Positions 22,110 through 22,649 of a stretch of DNA of 22,649 nucleotides are shown piece after piece. The notes beneath the pieces were generated by a model, which worked only from the letters and a program-made list of their open reading frames with translations, had not been told where the DNA came from and made no database searches. How positions within the stretch are numbered: position 1 is the stretch's first letter; the number at the start of each line of letters is the position of its first letter. Source of the stretch: JOPF133 sp052144935 (GTDB taxonomy: Bacteria > Acidobacteriota > Terriglobia > Bryobacterales > Bryobacteraceae). Location of the stretch: contig JBKQPR010000016.1 in the NCBI GenBank assembly GCA_052144935.1, positions 1 to 22,649 of the forward strand, given 5' to 3'. The position numbers and the translations under genes are program-made.

Positions 22110-22201
22110 GTGACCACAGCCGGGAGTATACGCGCCGGATCGTCCGGTCTTGTGCGGCCTTGCTCCCAATTCTCACGGGCCGCGGGCTTGATGCCGAACT
22201 T
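22110..22201 (-). pseudogene. Second, older copy of the XRE antitoxin C-terminal half
   Basis: On the minus strand KFGIKPAARENWEQGRTRPD then DPARILPAVV can be read without a start codon or helix-turn-helix. This aligns with KFGFQPATL-KNWEQGRTRPD-GPARVLLAV of the gene at 21274-21610. DNA similarity is also visible (shared TGCTCCCA, CGTCCGG and CGAACTT words on the plus strand). It begins eight bases after the stop of the PIN C-terminal fragment and ends about 100 bases upstream of the RHH antitoxin. Confidence 0.65.
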
Positions 22202-22208
22202 GCGCCTC

Positions 22209-22496
22209 TCAACCGCTTTGCGGGCGACGACGGCGGCGTGTGGTTGGCATGGGATCGCCTGGGGAGATCACCTTCGCGGACAGCCTCTTTTGAGGGAAGT
22301 CCTTTCGATTAAGTGTGGCAATGAAGGCGGCCCGCCCCTGCTCAGCACAGGCGCAGAACGGATTGTCGCCGGGATCGGGCGATACGTCGGTTGTGAGACG
22401 AACGTCAGCCAATTCCGCTTCCTCCCTCAGCCGATTGATGACCTCGCCTATCAGGTTCCTCCGAACACCGAGTCTCGCGAGAACTTCCTTCTTGAG
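22209..22496 (-). pseudogene. PIN-domain toxin, C-terminal part only
   Basis: The frame reads LKKEVLARLGVRRNLIGEVI, then DPGDNPFCACAEQGRAAFIA, TLNRKDFP and KVISPGDP, with the stop at 22211-22209. DPxDN-x-F-x-CA--G-A and the T-x-N-x-x-x-FP end are typical of the second half of PIN nucleases, carrying two of the acidic positions. The N-terminal strand with the first Asp is absent; upstream the frame runs into the 3' end of the DUF6788-like gene and then a stop. An ATG at 22412 would give 67 residues, too little for a working enzyme. It is complementary in extent to the N-terminal fragment at 21628-21780, though they need not come from one gene. Confidence 0.65.
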
Positions 22497-22515
22497 AGTA
22501 CCGAGTTCCAGCCCG

Positions 22516-22649
22516 TCAGTCAGGCTTGAGTAGGGTCAGCCGTGAGTGCTCGATACTCAGGTCGATCCACTGGTCAACCAGGCGTTTGAACCGCTTGTGG
22601 GTCACAGTCTGGCGGCGAATCTCTTTCACCCATTGCGGGCGGACATACT
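22516..22649 (-). CDS. C-terminal end of a DUF6788-like protein, start outside window
   Basis: The minus-strand frame is open from the window edge to TGA at 22518-22516 and encodes YVRPQWVKEIRRQTVTHKRF followed by KRLVDQWIDLSIEHSRLTLL. I recall this 'TYVRP-W-E-----Q---H-RF--L---WI-LSIEHSR' ending from short proteins annotated DUF6788 that are scattered in high-copy, transposon-like contexts. Only about 43 residues are visible, so completeness cannot be judged. Its neighbourhood of toxin-antitoxin fragments supports an accessory or mobile origin. Confidence 0.5.
   Translation of the reverse strand, partial: YVRPQWVKEIRRQTVTHKRFKRLVDQWIDLSIEHSRLTLLKPD

Noticed and set aside
1..22649. tRNA, rRNA, riboswitch or a complete prophage or defence system
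   Set aside because: No tRNA cloverleaf, rRNA stretch or known aptamer core was recognised, and accessory genes are isolated fragments rather than a working module.

Overview
The window (about 22.6 kb, GC-rich) looks like a chromosomal segment from an Acidobacteriota genome, probably of the Solibacter/Bryobacter type. This rests on family content: an 'ADOP' FtsX/MacB-like permease, a secreted VWFA-related protein of the acidobacterial kind, remnants of Ser/Thr-kinase and beta-propeller genes, a Tat-exported enolase-superfamily protein and several secreted proteins of unknown function. The organism is inferred from families, not from a marker gene.

Layout, left to right. (1) 1-147: end of an RND efflux adaptor, cut by the window edge and ending early. 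(2) 2242-276, minus strand: a four-gene operon of SRPBCC protein, ArsR-type repressor, DUF899 thioredoxin-like protein (broken by a frameshifting deletion) and a small CPLC membrane protein. Its promoter carries a perfect inverted repeat filling the -35/-10 spacer. (3) About 2440-3030: decayed propeller gene. (4) 5297-3167, minus: secreted esterase and shikimate dehydrogenase (aroE). (5) 5298-5883: gene-free stretch with two repeat elements. (6) 5884-7116: Tat-exported mandelate-racemase/galactonate-dehydratase-like protein. (7) 7134-7808: IS21 relic and a 14-bp tandem array. (8) 9298-7820, minus: prolyl-tRNA synthetase. (9) 9432-9857: kinase fragment and a large palindrome with internal 12-bp repeats. 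(10) 9919-12357: ADOP permease. (11) 12358-12706: gene-free stretch rich in inverted repeats. (12) 13771-12707, minus: alpha/beta-hydrolase-like protein apparently lacking its catalytic His. (13) 14044-17129, plus: secreted Sel1-repeat protein, secreted unknown protein, small CPTC protein and a DUF1801 protein. (14) 17501-19228: VWFA-related protein. (15) 19275-19520: VOC fragment. (16) 21221-19542, minus: cyclic-nucleotide-binding / glutaredoxin-like / thioredoxin-reductase-like fusion. (17) 22649-21274, minus: a graveyard of toxin-antitoxin pieces (RHH antitoxin, N-terminal half of a PIN toxin, frameshifted XRE antitoxin, a second XRE scrap, the C-terminal half of a PIN toxin) behind a partial DUF6788-like gene.

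No single pathway ties the window together. Housekeeping genes (aroE, proS) alternate with accessory genes and with an unusually high number of broken genes (about ten). I found no convincing new multi-gene defence, biosynthetic or CRISPR system. The items most worth a second look are the operator-in-promoter architecture at 2263-2301, the CxxC-less redox fusion at 19542-21221, the duplicated and complementary toxin-antitoxin relics at the right end, and the repeat families (palindrome arms around the ADOP gene, a 14-bp array, a 12-bp in-frame expansion inside proS). Some single-base lesions could be assembly errors, since this cannot be tested from one sequence.
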